Shown here piece after piece: positions 35,391 through 43,719 of a DNA stretch of 64,000 nucleotides. The notes under the pieces are model-generated. The model saw only the letters and a program-made list of their open reading frames with translations. It was not told the DNA's origin and ran no database searches. Positions within the stretch are counted from its first letter, which is position 1. The number at the start of each line of letters is the position of its first letter. The stretch covers positions 203,387-267,386 of the forward strand of contig JASEFK010000004.1 in assembly GCA_030019255.1 (NCBI GenBank), in the 5' to 3' direction. Source of the stretch: Actinomycetota bacterium (GTDB lineage: Bacteria > Actinomycetota > Geothermincolia > Geothermincolales > RBG-13-55-18). The position numbers and the translations under genes are program-made.

Positions 35391-36476
35391 TTGAAATATC
35401 TTGATGAATACCGCTCCCCCGCTATCCTGCAGGGGCAGCTCCGGGCCATAAGGGAGCTCGACACGAGCGCGGTGCTCATGGAGGTATGCGGCACCCATAC
35501 CATGGTCATCTCCCGCTCCGGGCTGCGTCCCCTGCTGACCCCGGAGGTGGACCTGGTCTCCGGGCCGGGTTGCCCTGTGTGCGTGACCTCGGAAAGAGAC
35601 ATGGGCCGGGCCCTGGCCCTGGCCTCCATCGAGGACGTGATCCTGGCCACCTTCGGGGACATGGTGCGGGTCCCAGGCCCACAGGGGACCCTTCTGGAGG
35701 CCTCCTCCCGGGGGGCGGCGGTTAAGGTGGTGTACTCTCCCCTGGACGCCGTGGCCCTGGCCAGGGAGAACCCGGATCGCCGGGTGGTCTTCCTGGGGGT
35801 GGGCTTCGAGACCACCGCCCCCACGGTGGCCGCCGCGGTGCTGCGGGCCAGGGAGGAGGGGCTGGGAAACTTCTTCGTCCTTAGCCTGCACAAGCTCATC
35901 CCCCCGGCGCTGAAGGCGCTGGTTCATATGGAAGACTTTTCCATAGATGGTTTTCTGCTCCCCGGCCACGTGAGCGTGGTCCTGGGCACGGAGGCCTATC
36001 GCTTCCTGCCCCGCGAGCACGGTATTCCCTGCGTGATCTCCGGGTTCGAGCCGGCGGACATCCTGCGCGCCGTGTATCTCCTGCTGCGCATGAAGGCGGA
36101 GGGGAAGCCGGAGGTGGCCAACGAGTACTCGAGGGCCGTCCGCCCGGAGGGGAACCGCAGGGCCAGAGAGACCATGTGCCGCGTCTTCCGGGAGGCGGAC
36201 GCGGAATGGCGGGGCCTGGGCCTCATCCCGGGGAGCGGGCTGGCGCTGCGCGAGGAGTTCGCGGACCTGGACGCCGGTAGCTGGGAGGTGGAGGTCCCGG
36301 AGGTGAGGGAGAGGAGCGGCTGCCGCTGCGGCGACGTCCTGTGCGGGAGGATAAGGCCCACGGAGTGCCCGCTGTTCGCCCGCTCCTGCACCCCCGACTC
36401 GCCCTTCGGGCCCTGCATGGTCTCCAGCGAGGGGACCTGCGCCTCCTACTACCTTTACGAGGAGGAGGGCCGCTGA
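35391..36476 (+). CDS. hypD: Hydrogenase assembly protein HypD
   Basis: HypD is the [4Fe-4S] scaffold on which Fe(CN)2CO is built. Motifs: MEVCGTHTMVISRSGLR (CGTHT), LVSGPGCPVCVTSERDM (GPGCPVC), GVGFETTAPTVAAAV, PGHVSVVLG, and the C-terminal cluster ligands in GCRCGDVLCGRIRPTECPLF with a further cysteine in FARSCTP and PFGPCMVSSEGTC. I place the start at TTG 35391 (reading KYLDEYRSPAIL next) because the family begins there and GAGGAAAGG lies about 10 bases upstream; ATG 35361 is the alternative. The length from TTG is 361 residues. Its stop lies two bases before the hypE ATG. Confidence 0.93.
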   Translation: MKYLDEYRSPAILQGQLRAIRELDTSAVLMEVCGTHTMVISRSGLRPLLTPEVDLVSGPGCPVCVTSERDMGRALALASIEDVILATFGDMVRVPGPQGTLLEASSRGAAVKVVYSPLDAVALARENPDRRVVFLGVGFETTAPTVAAAVLRAREEGLGNFFVLSLHKLIPPALKALVHMEDFSIDGFLLPGHVSVVLGTEAYRFLPREHGIPCVISGFEPADILRAVYLLLRMKAEGKPEVANEYSRAVRPEGNRRARETMCRVFREADAEWRGLGLIPGSGLALREEFADLDAGSWEVEVPEVRERSGCRCGDVLCGRIRPTECPLFARSCTPDSPFGPCMVSSEGTCASYYLYEEEGR

Positions 36477-36478
36477 GG

Positions 36479-37507
36479 ATGGCCGAGGGAAGGGGCGGGA
36501 CCATCACTATGGCCCACGGCGCCGGGGGTTCCCGGATGCTGGACCTCCTGGAGGAGGTGGTCTACCCCGCCCTGGGTAAGAGCGCTCTACCCGACGGGGA
36601 GGACGCCGCCGCCCTCCTCCTGGACGGCGCGGAGCCCGGTTTCCGCCTCGCCTGCACCACCGATTCCTTCGTGGTCAAGCCCCTCTTCTTCCCCGGGGGG
36701 GACATCGGGAAACTGGCGGTGTGCGGGACGGTGAACGACCTCTCCATGCGCGGGGCCAGGCCCCTTTACCTGACCCTGGGACTCATCCTGGAGGAGGGGC
36801 TTCCCCGCGAGGTGCTGGGGCGGGTGCTCTCCTCGGCGGGCCACTGGGCGGAGAGGGCCGGGGTGCGGATCGTGGCCGGGGATACCAAGGTGGTGGAGAA
36901 GGGCGCCGCGGACGGGATGTACATCAACACTGCGGGGGTGGGTATCATCCCCCCGGGAAGGGAGGTCTCCATCCGGGGGGCGCGGCCCGGCGATCTCCTG
37001 CTGGTCAGCGGGTGCGTGGGGGATCACGAGACCGCGGTGCTCAGCCGCCGGGAGGGCTTTGACTTCCAGGTGGAGGTGGAGTCGGACTGCGCCCCCTTGA
37101 ACGCGCTGGTGGAGACTATGCTGGAGGTGGGCGAGGTGCACGCCCTGCGGGACCCCACCCGGGGAGGACTGGCGGCCTCCCTGAAGGAGATGGCCTCCGC
37201 CTCCGGCGTTTCCCTGGAGGTGAGGGAAGCGGACATCCCGGTGCGGGAAGGGGTGCGGGCCTTCTGTGAGATGCTGGGCCTGGATCCCCTCCTCCTGGCC
37301 AACGAGGGGAAGCTCCTGGCCGCCGTGCACCCGGAGTCGGCCCCCGCGGTTCTGGAGGCCATGCGCGCTCACCCCCTGGGGAGGGAGGCTGCGGTCATCG
37401 GAAGCGTGCTGGAAGGACCCCGTGGCCGGGTCTCCATCCTCACCCCGCTAGGGTCCTCGCGCCTCTTGCGCATGCCCTCCGGCGAGCACTTTCCCCGCAT
37501 CTGCTGA
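36479..37507 (+). CDS. hypE: Hydrogenase assembly protein HypE
   Basis: HypE dehydrates its C-terminal thiocarboxamide to thiocyanate, giving the cyanide ligand. MAHGAGGSRMLDLLEEV and ACTTDSFVVKPLFFPGGDIG are the PurM/SelD-like ATP-binding N-terminus, and the protein ends PRIC, with the modified cysteine last. The length, 342 residues, is typical. HypA and HypB, the nickel-insertion pair, are not in the window. The paralogous fold of SelD was considered, but the terminal PRIC and the gene order settle the identity. Confidence 0.95.
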   Translation: MAEGRGGTITMAHGAGGSRMLDLLEEVVYPALGKSALPDGEDAAALLLDGAEPGFRLACTTDSFVVKPLFFPGGDIGKLAVCGTVNDLSMRGARPLYLTLGLILEEGLPREVLGRVLSSAGHWAERAGVRIVAGDTKVVEKGAADGMYINTAGVGIIPPGREVSIRGARPGDLLLVSGCVGDHETAVLSRREGFDFQVEVESDCAPLNALVETMLEVGEVHALRDPTRGGLAASLKEMASASGVSLEVREADIPVREGVRAFCEMLGLDPLLLANEGKLLAAVHPESAPAVLEAMRAHPLGREAAVIGSVLEGPRGRVSILTPLGSSRLLRMPSGEHFPRIC

Positions 37508-37515
37508 AGTTCGCC

Positions 37516-37962
37516 TCAGGGCGCCTTCTTCAACGATTGCTGCCAGATCCTCATCCACTCCTCCTCGGGGAATTCGGCGAACTGGATGAGGGTTCCCAGG
37601 GCCTCGCGGGGATGCAGGTAACATTCCTTCCACAGTGGGTTGGAGGTGTTGATGTCGAAGGGGTTGAGGCCCTGGCCGCGCAGGTATTCTACCGTCCCCT
37701 CCAGGTCGCTGACCTTGAAGGTCAGGTGGTGCAGGCCCTCTCCGCGCCGGGCGATGAAGCGGTTCACGAAGTTGTCGGGATCGGAGGAGTAGACCAGCTC
37801 CAGCATGCTCCCCGAGCCCAGGAGGAAGGAGGCGAAGCGGAAACCGCCCCACTCCATGTCCATGACCTCCCTGGCTCCCAGCACCCGGGTGAGGAACGCC
37901 GCGGCCAGCTCCTTGTCCTTGACCGCGAAGGCCACGTGATCCAGCTTTTCCACGTTGTGCAT
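37516..37962 (-). CDS. VOC-superfamily protein, methylmalonyl-CoA epimerase-like
   Basis: A 148-residue glyoxalase/VOC fold. The two half-modules are visible: KLDHVAFAVKDKELAAAFL with the metal histidine, then LELVYSS, and GLHHLTFKVSDLEGTVEYL with the second histidine, then GTLIQFAEF with a glutamine or glutamate ligand position. Methylmalonyl-CoA epimerases have this layout, but other VOC enzymes do too. ATG 37962 follows GGGAGG. It converges with hypE, eight bases away. Confidence 0.72.
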   Translation of the reverse strand: MHNVEKLDHVAFAVKDKELAAAFLTRVLGAREVMDMEWGGFRFASFLLGSGSMLELVYSSDPDNFVNRFIARRGEGLHHLTFKVSDLEGTVEYLRGQGLNPFDINTSNPLWKECYLHPREALGTLIQFAEFPEEEWMRIWQQSLKKAP

Positions 37963-38170
37963 GCTCGACCTCCCTTCCCTTCGTTCCCATGAGCGTCCAC
38001 TCCGCTCACGGAAGAGACGAAAACGATCCATTGCAGTCCAACCAGCCCCCGGTCGTGGCGCGGCGCGGCCCACGCTGGCTTTGCCTATAATCATATTATG
38101 CCTATGCCTTTCGGTTACGGCGTCCTGAGGGACCGCAGGAAAACGCGCTTGAAACCGACATGGGAGGACC

Positions 38171-39073
38171 ATGAAGGGGGATGATGCCCAAGAATTGCTC
38201 GCCGCCCCGGCAATCGTCGCGGAGTACCGCAAGGTAATGTTCATCGGGGGAACGGACAGCGGGAAAACCTTCCTGGCACGGCATTGGGCGGGAGCGCTCG
38301 CCGAGGCCGGGAGGCGGGTGGGGGTGCTGGATTTCGACCTGGGGCAATCCACGGTGGGTCCGCCGGGCTGCATTGGCCTCCAGCTTCCCTGGGAGGCGGG
38401 AGGCGATCCGCTGTTCCCCACGGCCATGGTCTTCCTCGGATTCCTCTCGCCGGCCTTCGACGTTGGTTCGGTGATCGAGGCCGGGCTGCGCCTGGAGAGG
38501 CGCGCCGTGGAGGAGGGCTACGACGTCCTTCTCGTGGACACCTCGGGCATGGTGGAGGGTGGGCTGGCCGCCCTCCTCAAGCGTTGCAAGATACGCGCCC
38601 TGCGGCCCGACCTCCTGGTGGTCCTGGACCGGGAGGGGGAGACGGAGCACATCTTCCGGAGCCTGGAAGAAAATACCTATGGGGAGCTGATGAGGATCAG
38701 CCCTTCCCCCGAGGCCAAGTGCCGGAGCCGCGAGGAAAGGGCCGCCTACCGGCGGGAGCTCTTTCGACGTTATTTCGCCGCGGGACGCGAGGTGACCCTC
38801 GAACTGGGGAAGGTGGAGTTGATGCCCACTTCCAACCGCATCGCGGCCTCCGCGGAGACATTGCGTGAGGGACAGCTCCTGGGACTGAACGACGGGAGGG
38901 GTATCACCAGGGACCTTGCCCGGGTGCTCCAGGTGGGGGAGGATAGGGTGCGGGTGCTGACCCCCTTCCGGGGAGCGATGGAGGAGATAAAGGCGCTTTC
39001 CGCGGGACCCGCGGTTCTCGAGGGGGACGATTCTTTCCGTTTCCTCGGGTATGGAAGCAGTACCGTCCGGTGA
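38171..39073 (+). CDS. Clp1/NOL9-like P-loop polynucleotide kinase family protein
   Basis: A 300-residue P-loop protein. Walker A is FIGGTDSGKTFLARHWA (residues 24-40), followed by VGVLDFDLGQSTVGPPGCIG, which is the DxDxGQ(S) motif typical of Clp1/Grc3/NOL9 RNA 5'-hydroxyl kinases, and the Walker-B-like DVLLVDTSGMVEGG near residue 120. C-terminal residues 240-300 form a small beta-rich module (LLGLNDGRGITRDLARVLQ). These kinases are best known in eukaryotes and archaea, where they phosphorylate tRNA or rRNA ends. An RNA-repair role here is inferred only from family. Confidence 0.72.
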   Translation: MKGDDAQELLAAPAIVAEYRKVMFIGGTDSGKTFLARHWAGALAEAGRRVGVLDFDLGQSTVGPPGCIGLQLPWEAGGDPLFPTAMVFLGFLSPAFDVGSVIEAGLRLERRAVEEGYDVLLVDTSGMVEGGLAALLKRCKIRALRPDLLVVLDREGETEHIFRSLEENTYGELMRISPSPEAKCRSREERAAYRRELFRRYFAAGREVTLELGKVELMPTSNRIAASAETLREGQLLGLNDGRGITRDLARVLQVGEDRVRVLTPFRGAMEEIKALSAGPAVLEGDDSFRFLGYGSSTVR

Positions 39074-39402
39074 CCGGGGCCTTCATGGCGGGGCCAAGTT
39101 CCGCAATACTCGCTTCCCGCCGCAGGTAGGGGATGATTCCCGTGCTTCGTGAAGCGGCGCGCAAGGGTTGTGGGAAAACGGGGGACGGCTTTCACGAAAC
39201 AGGGATCGAAGCGCCTGACGTCCGTTGTGCGAGAGAAAAGGACGATGATGTAAAATTTACTCGCGGGTATACGAAAAATCATGCGGTCGATGGACCCGTG
39301 CGGCGGAGTCTTGCCGTTCTCCCGGAGGGGCAGCGATCAGGCCGATAGTAGGAAGCGGAAGGGAGGCCGGGAGGCGGGACGGCGGTAAAAGGAGGGTTCC
39401 CG
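39074..39402. other. Intergenic region before the dehydratase gene
   Basis: No gene or RNA is recognised. TAAAAT at about 39249 is a possible -10 without a good -35. Confidence 0.3.
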
Positions 39403-40851
39403 ATGAAAATCGACAGTCCGGAAGCCTACGTGGAAAGCCTGCGGGCGCTGCAGAGGCGCATCTATCTACTGGGCGAGCGGGTGGAAAACCCGGTGGATCA
39501 CCCCATGATCCGGCCCTCCATGAACGCCATGGCCGAGACCTACAACCGGGGCGACGAGCCGGAGGCGGAGGAACTGCTCTTCGCCGTGTCCCACCTCACA
39601 GGTAAGCGCATCAGCCGCTTCACCCATATCCACCAGGATACCGACGACCTGGTGAAGAAGGTGCTCATGCAGCGCCTGCTCGGGCGCCGCACGGCCACCT
39701 GCTTCCAGCGCTGCGTGGGCATGGACGGCTTCAACGCCCTCTACTCGGTGACCTACGAGTGCGACCAGGAGCACGGGACGGAATACCACGAGCGCTTCAA
39801 GGAATATCTCCGCTTCATCCAGGAGGAGAACCTGGTGGTGGACGGGGCCATGACCGACGTCAAAGGCGACCGCGGCCTGCGCCCCGCGGAGCAGCAGGAT
39901 CCGGATCTATTCGTGCGCGTGGTGGAACGCCGACCCGAGGGCATCGTGGTCCGGGGGGCCAAGGCCCACCAGACGGGGGCCCTCAACTCCCACCACATCC
40001 TGGTCATGCCCACCACGGCCATGCGCAAAGAAGAGGCGGATTACGCCGTCTCTTTCGCCGTCCCCGCCGACGCGGAGGGGATAACCTTCGTCCTGGGGCG
40101 CCAGCCCTCGGACACCCGCAAGCTGGAGGGAAGTCCGCTGGACGTAGGAAACCCAAGATATGGAAGCCAGGAGGCCCTCATCATCTTCGACGACGTCTTC
40201 GTCCCCTGGGAGCGGGTCTTCATGTGCGGCGAGTACGACCAGAGCGGGAAGGTGGTGGAGCGCTTCGCCGCCTACCACCGCCAGAGCTACGGGGGCTGCA
40301 AGGTGGGAGTGGGCGACGTCCTGGTGGGGGCGGCCCAGTTGGCCGCCGTCTACCAGGGCGTGGAGGGGGCCAGCCACGTGCGGGACAAGATAACGGAGAT
40401 GATCCACCTCAACGAGACCCTGTTCTCCTGCGGCATCGCCTGCAGTGCCCGCGGCGTGCCCACCCCCTCCGGGTGCTACTTGGTGGACGTGCTCCTGGCC
40501 AACGTGTGCAAGCAGAACGTGACCCGCTTCCCCTTCGAGATTGCCCGCCTCCTGCAGGACATCGCCGGCGGCCTGGTGGTGACCATGCCCTCCCAGAAGG
40601 ACTTCGAGAACCCGGAGATAGCGCCTTACCTGGAGAAATACCTCCGGGGCTCGGCGGACATACCCACCATGGACCGCATCAAGGTCCTCAAGTTCATCGA
40701 GAACATGACCGTGGGTTGCGGGGCTGCCGCTTACCTCACGGAGAGCATCCACGGGGCGGGTTCTCCCCAGGCCCAGCGCATCATGATCCGGCGCCTGGCC
40801 GACCTGGAGGACAAGGTCAAGCTGGTCAAGCGCCTGGTGGACCTGGACTGA
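39403..40851 (+). CDS. abfD: 4-hydroxybutyryl-CoA dehydratase / vinylacetyl-CoA isomerase
   Basis: This FAD and [4Fe-4S] enzyme dehydrates 4-hydroxybutyryl-CoA to crotonyl-CoA by a radical route. The cluster ligands match the Clostridium aminobutyricum enzyme: CFQRC (residues 101-105) and HRQSYGGC (His near 290, Cys near 297). FAD-binding and HpaB-fold motifs include KAHQTGALNSHHILVMPT and DDVFVPWERVFMCGEYD. The length is 482 residues. ATG 39403 follows AGGAGGG. It is used in 4-aminobutyrate or succinate fermentation and in autotrophic 4-hydroxybutyrate cycles; the neighbouring acyl-CoA genes here favour fermentation. Confidence 0.92.
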   Translation: MKIDSPEAYVESLRALQRRIYLLGERVENPVDHPMIRPSMNAMAETYNRGDEPEAEELLFAVSHLTGKRISRFTHIHQDTDDLVKKVLMQRLLGRRTATCFQRCVGMDGFNALYSVTYECDQEHGTEYHERFKEYLRFIQEENLVVDGAMTDVKGDRGLRPAEQQDPDLFVRVVERRPEGIVVRGAKAHQTGALNSHHILVMPTTAMRKEEADYAVSFAVPADAEGITFVLGRQPSDTRKLEGSPLDVGNPRYGSQEALIIFDDVFVPWERVFMCGEYDQSGKVVERFAAYHRQSYGGCKVGVGDVLVGAAQLAAVYQGVEGASHVRDKITEMIHLNETLFSCGIACSARGVPTPSGCYLVDVLLANVCKQNVTRFPFEIARLLQDIAGGLVVTMPSQKDFENPEIAPYLEKYLRGSADIPTMDRIKVLKFIENMTVGCGAAAYLTESIHGAGSPQAQRIMIRRLADLEDKVKLVKRLVDLD

Positions 40852-40893
40852 TCGCGGGGCCCTCATGCCGGTTCAGGAGAAGGGGGGAATCTT

Positions 40894-41553
40894 TTGATTT
40901 CCAGAAAATGCCTGCTCCTCGTCCTCGGCGCGCTGGCCTCCGCCGCGGTCGTCGCCCTGTTGCTGGTGCGCGGGCCGGGAGGAACGGGCGGGGATTCCCG
41001 GAATGACGCGGCACACCGGGAGGCACAGGAGGAACCTCCGGCCTCGGAGGGGGAGGTGGAAAGCTCCGGGCCGGAGCAGGGAGCCCGAGAAGGAGGCGGC
41101 TTCAGCGTGGTCCCCGAGGGGGAAGGGGAAAGCCAGGCGGTGGTTATCAGTTTCCCGGACCCGTTGAGCTGGGAGGAAGCGGCGCCCGTGGAGGAGCTGT
41201 CGGGCATCTGCGGCCGCTGGGTCCTGGAGATGGAGGGTGAACCCTTCACCTTGAAGAACTGTCACCTCCTACTGGGCGAGGACGGCGGCATCGCCCTGCC
41301 TCCCGATTACATCGGCGTCATCAAGTTGATGGACGGTCGTTACGCCTGGGATGCGGGCAGCGGGAGCTTTCGAGCCCAGGCGGACCTGGTTCTCAAGACC
41401 GGCCCCGGGACCGGACAGGTCCCGTTGCGATTGAACCTTGAGGGAACGGTATCCGTTTCCCGGCGGGAGATCACCGGGAGCTACCAGGCGATCCCCGGCG
41501 GGGAGGCCTACGCTCCCTACGCACAACAGGGAGGCTTCCTCTTGCGGCGGTGA
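40894..41553 (+). CDS. Membrane-anchored extracytoplasmic protein of unknown function
   Basis: A 219-residue protein with an N-terminal signal anchor (MISRKCLLLVLGALASAAVVALLLV), a linker of about 50 residues rich in Glu, Gly, Pro and Ser, and a folded C-terminal domain starting near residue 85 that holds two cysteines (SGICGRW and LKNCHLLL). The end looks beta-rich. No family is recognised. TTG 40894 lies after AGGAGAAGGGGGG. It follows abfD by 42 bases, but a functional link is not evident. Confidence 0.75.
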   Translation: MISRKCLLLVLGALASAAVVALLLVRGPGGTGGDSRNDAAHREAQEEPPASEGEVESSGPEQGAREGGGFSVVPEGEGESQAVVISFPDPLSWEEAAPVEELSGICGRWVLEMEGEPFTLKNCHLLLGEDGGIALPPDYIGVIKLMDGRYAWDAGSGSFRAQADLVLKTGPGTGQVPLRLNLEGTVSVSRREITGSYQAIPGGEAYAPYAQQGGFLLRR

Positions 41554-42097
41554 GATCTTCCTTTTCGGTCGAGGAACCAGACACCGGCGAGGGGGACGAA
41601 GGCTGTCGGTGGCGGGGCTATCCTTGAACATGGGGAAGGATTTTCGTCTGGCCGGCTGAATTAATAAGCGAAACATGCTATACTTTTTACACCAGCGAGG
41701 GGAATGCACGCGGCGCGGCCTTCCCACGAAGGGGAGGCGAGGGGGAGGTGATGTGGAATTTGCAAACTGCCAGGCTGCATTTTTATTAAATGGTCCGGAA
41801 ACGGGTTGGGGCAGGGATTCCAGTAAGATCGCAGTATCTTTCTCGTTGGATCACAGCATCTTCCACGCCGAGTCATGCTTCCGCGGTAGCCGACGGTCCC
41901 GGTACGGGAAAGGAAAAATCAAGGCGTTCAAACCCTGGAGATATCGCGACAACCGTTTCCGGGAAGGGCAGGAAGCAGCAGGACCGGGGCTGAACCCGGT
42001 AACCGGATTTCCGAATGTAAGAACGTACTCCCGGTGCGGGCCGGGGCAGGGCAGGAAAGGAAGAGAGGTTAATTCGGATGGACAAGGAGGGGGGTTG
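41554..42097. other. Long leader region upstream of livK (544 bp)
   Basis: A promoter at 41657-41684 implies a leader of about 400 bases. I see no known riboswitch in it. The frame from 41675 joins livK in phase, but it lacks a ribosome site and its composition is not protein-like. Confidence 0.4.
41657..41684 (+). promoter_or_regulatory. Candidate livK promoter overlapping motif TTAATAAGCG
   Basis: TATACT at 41679-41684 is a good -10; TGAATT at 41657-41662 is a weak -35, 16 bases away. The word TTAATAAGCG at 41661-41670 fills the spacer and recurs inverted before livH at 43590-43599. Confidence 0.45.
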
Positions 42098-43294
42098 ATG
42101 GGAATGCGGTGGAAAGCGGCGGTAGGTCTTGTGGCGGCCGTGCTCCTGGTGGTCATGGGAATTGCCGGTTGCGGCGGCGAGGCGGAAGGGGAGAAGGTGG
42201 TGGTCAAGATCGGCCTCACCGCTCCCCTGAGCGGTATCGGGGCCGGATACGGCCAGGACATCAAGGCCGGCCTGGACATGGCCATAGCGGAGATCAACGC
42301 CAAGGGAGGGATAAAGATCGGGGATACCACTTACGTCTTCGAGCTGGTGTCGGCCGACGACGAGATGGTTCCCGAGAAATCGCTGAGCAACGCCCAGCGC
42401 TTCGTGCTCGAGGAAGATATCAAGGTAATATGGGACCCCACCGCCAACACCATCCAGTCCCTCATGGGGATAAACGAGATGGCGGGCGAGGAATTCCTGA
42501 TCATGGCCTATACTAGCGTGCCCCTCTACGCGCAGAAGCCCAACAAGTACATGGTCACCCTTCCCCCGCCCTTCTCGGTGTATGTGAAGGACTGGATAAC
42601 CAGGGCCTTGACCAAGGGATGGAAGAAAGTGGGAATGCTCCAGACCACCGGGGCCTATGGTGAGCTGTGGGGCAAGACCTTCAAGGACGCCTGGACCAAG
42701 GCGGGCGGAACGGTGGTGGCCGAGGCGCCGGCCAGCTACTACACGGAGACCGACTTCACCCCCTACCTGACCACGGTGCTGGCAGCCAACCCGGACGTCA
42801 TCTTCTGCGGCGGACCCTCCGAGCCCACGGCCCTGGTCATCGACCAGGCGCGCAGCCTGGGCTTCAAGGGAGGGTTCATCGTCATCGACCAGGCCAAGCT
42901 GGACATCATCGAGGAGACCACCGGCATGGAGAAGCTGGAGGGCTGCATCGGGGTGCTCCCGGTGAACCAGTCCATCTGGCCGGCCACCCTCGAGATCATG
43001 GAGAAGTTCGAGAAGGAATACAACCGGCGTTTCACCTGGGAGGCGGCCATCTGCTACACCGGCTTCCACATCCTGGTCAAGGCCATGGAGGAGGCGGGGA
43101 GCGTGGATGACGTGGCCGCCATCCGCGCCGCCTTCGCCAAGGGGGACGTCTCGGTGACCTCGGGCGAGGAGTTGCCGGTGGAGTACGCAGGCATCAACGA
43201 CCAGACGGGCGCCCTGTTCATGCCGGGCACCTCGGTGATCGTGGAGAACGGAGAATTCGTCGCGGGAGAGCCCATCGAGTGGTGGAAGCAGTAA
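42098..43294 (+). CDS. livK: Branched-chain amino acid ABC transporter, substrate-binding lipoprotein
   Basis: A type I periplasmic-binding fold (Peripla_BP_6) protein of 398 residues. The signal peptide ends in VVMGIAGCGGE, a lipobox with the lipidated cysteine near residue 23. The mature domain opens with VVVKIGLTAPLSGIGAGYGQDIKAGL, typical of LivK/AmiC relatives, and continues with GWKKVGMLQTTGAYGELWG. The ligand might be an amino acid, amide or short acid. ATG 42098 has AAGGAGG seven bases upstream. livHMGF follow after a hairpin and 425 bases. Confidence 0.9.
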   Translation: MGMRWKAAVGLVAAVLLVVMGIAGCGGEAEGEKVVVKIGLTAPLSGIGAGYGQDIKAGLDMAIAEINAKGGIKIGDTTYVFELVSADDEMVPEKSLSNAQRFVLEEDIKVIWDPTANTIQSLMGINEMAGEEFLIMAYTSVPLYAQKPNKYMVTLPPPFSVYVKDWITRALTKGWKKVGMLQTTGAYGELWGKTFKDAWTKAGGTVVAEAPASYYTETDFTPYLTTVLAANPDVIFCGGPSEPTALVIDQARSLGFKGGFIVIDQAKLDIIEETTGMEKLEGCIGVLPVNQSIWPATLEIMEKFEKEYNRRFTWEAAICYTGFHILVKAMEEAGSVDDVAAIRAAFAKGDVSVTSGEELPVEYAGINDQTGALFMPGTSVIVENGEFVAGEPIEWWKQ

Positions 43295-43324
43295 GGCCCA
43301 CTGGGTCTTGGGATGAGGAGAGGA

Positions 43325-43351
43325 GGAGGGAAGCCGTCCTGGCTTCCCTCC
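43325..43351 (+). terminator. Hairpin after livK (partial terminator or mRNA stabiliser)
   Basis: GGAGGGAAGCC (43325-43335) pairs perfectly with GGCTTCCCTCC (43341-43351) around a five-base loop. Only a short T run (CTTT) follows, so it may reduce read-through and protect the livK mRNA rather than stop all transcription. Confidence 0.65.
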
Positions 43352-43589
43352 CTGCCTTTGTGGGGCTGGGATACGGAGATGGAAACCGGGAACCATGCCG
43401 CGGAATTCTGGGCCGGAAAATAACTGGAATACGGGTAAAGTGGCGGGCACCTTTACCGAATAAAAAAACAATTCGAGTCGCCGGCTGGACGGCTGTCATG
43501 CGGGATATCTTTCCCGGAGAGGCCTTAAAGAAACCCGAAATATCTTTACGGCACGGTACGTGAAGGGACGGGATCGTCGTTTCACAAAG

Positions 43590-43602
43590 CGCTTATTAAG
43601 CG
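43590..43602. promoter_or_regulatory. Palindrome upstream of livH
   Basis: CGCTTATTAAGCG is a perfect 13-base palindrome with a single central base. Its left part is the reverse complement of TTAATAAGCG in the livK promoter, so both may bind one regulator. Confidence 0.35.
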
Positions 43603-43719
43603 AAAAAGGCAGCGGCCGCGCGAAGGTTCCGGGAAGCGGCGGAGCTCCTTGCCGGGGATGAGGTTTAAAGGGTGAACGGGGATTGGAAGGCCGGAGGCTG
43701 ACGCCAAGGAGAGGTTGAG

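Larger units (their letters stand above)
43295..43719. other. livK-livH spacer
   Basis: This spacer holds the hairpin at 43325-43351 and the palindrome at 43590-43602. Nothing else coding or structured is recognised. The gap is long for an ABC operon and may contain a second promoter. Confidence 0.4.

Noticed and set aside
36479..37507. SelD (selenophosphate synthetase) instead of HypE
   Set aside because: The folds are related, but the PRIC C-terminus and the hypC-hypD neighbours identify HypE.
41675..42097. N-terminal extension of livK
   Set aside because: The lipoprotein signal peptide begins at 42098 with an ideal ribosome site; the upstream frame is not protein-like.
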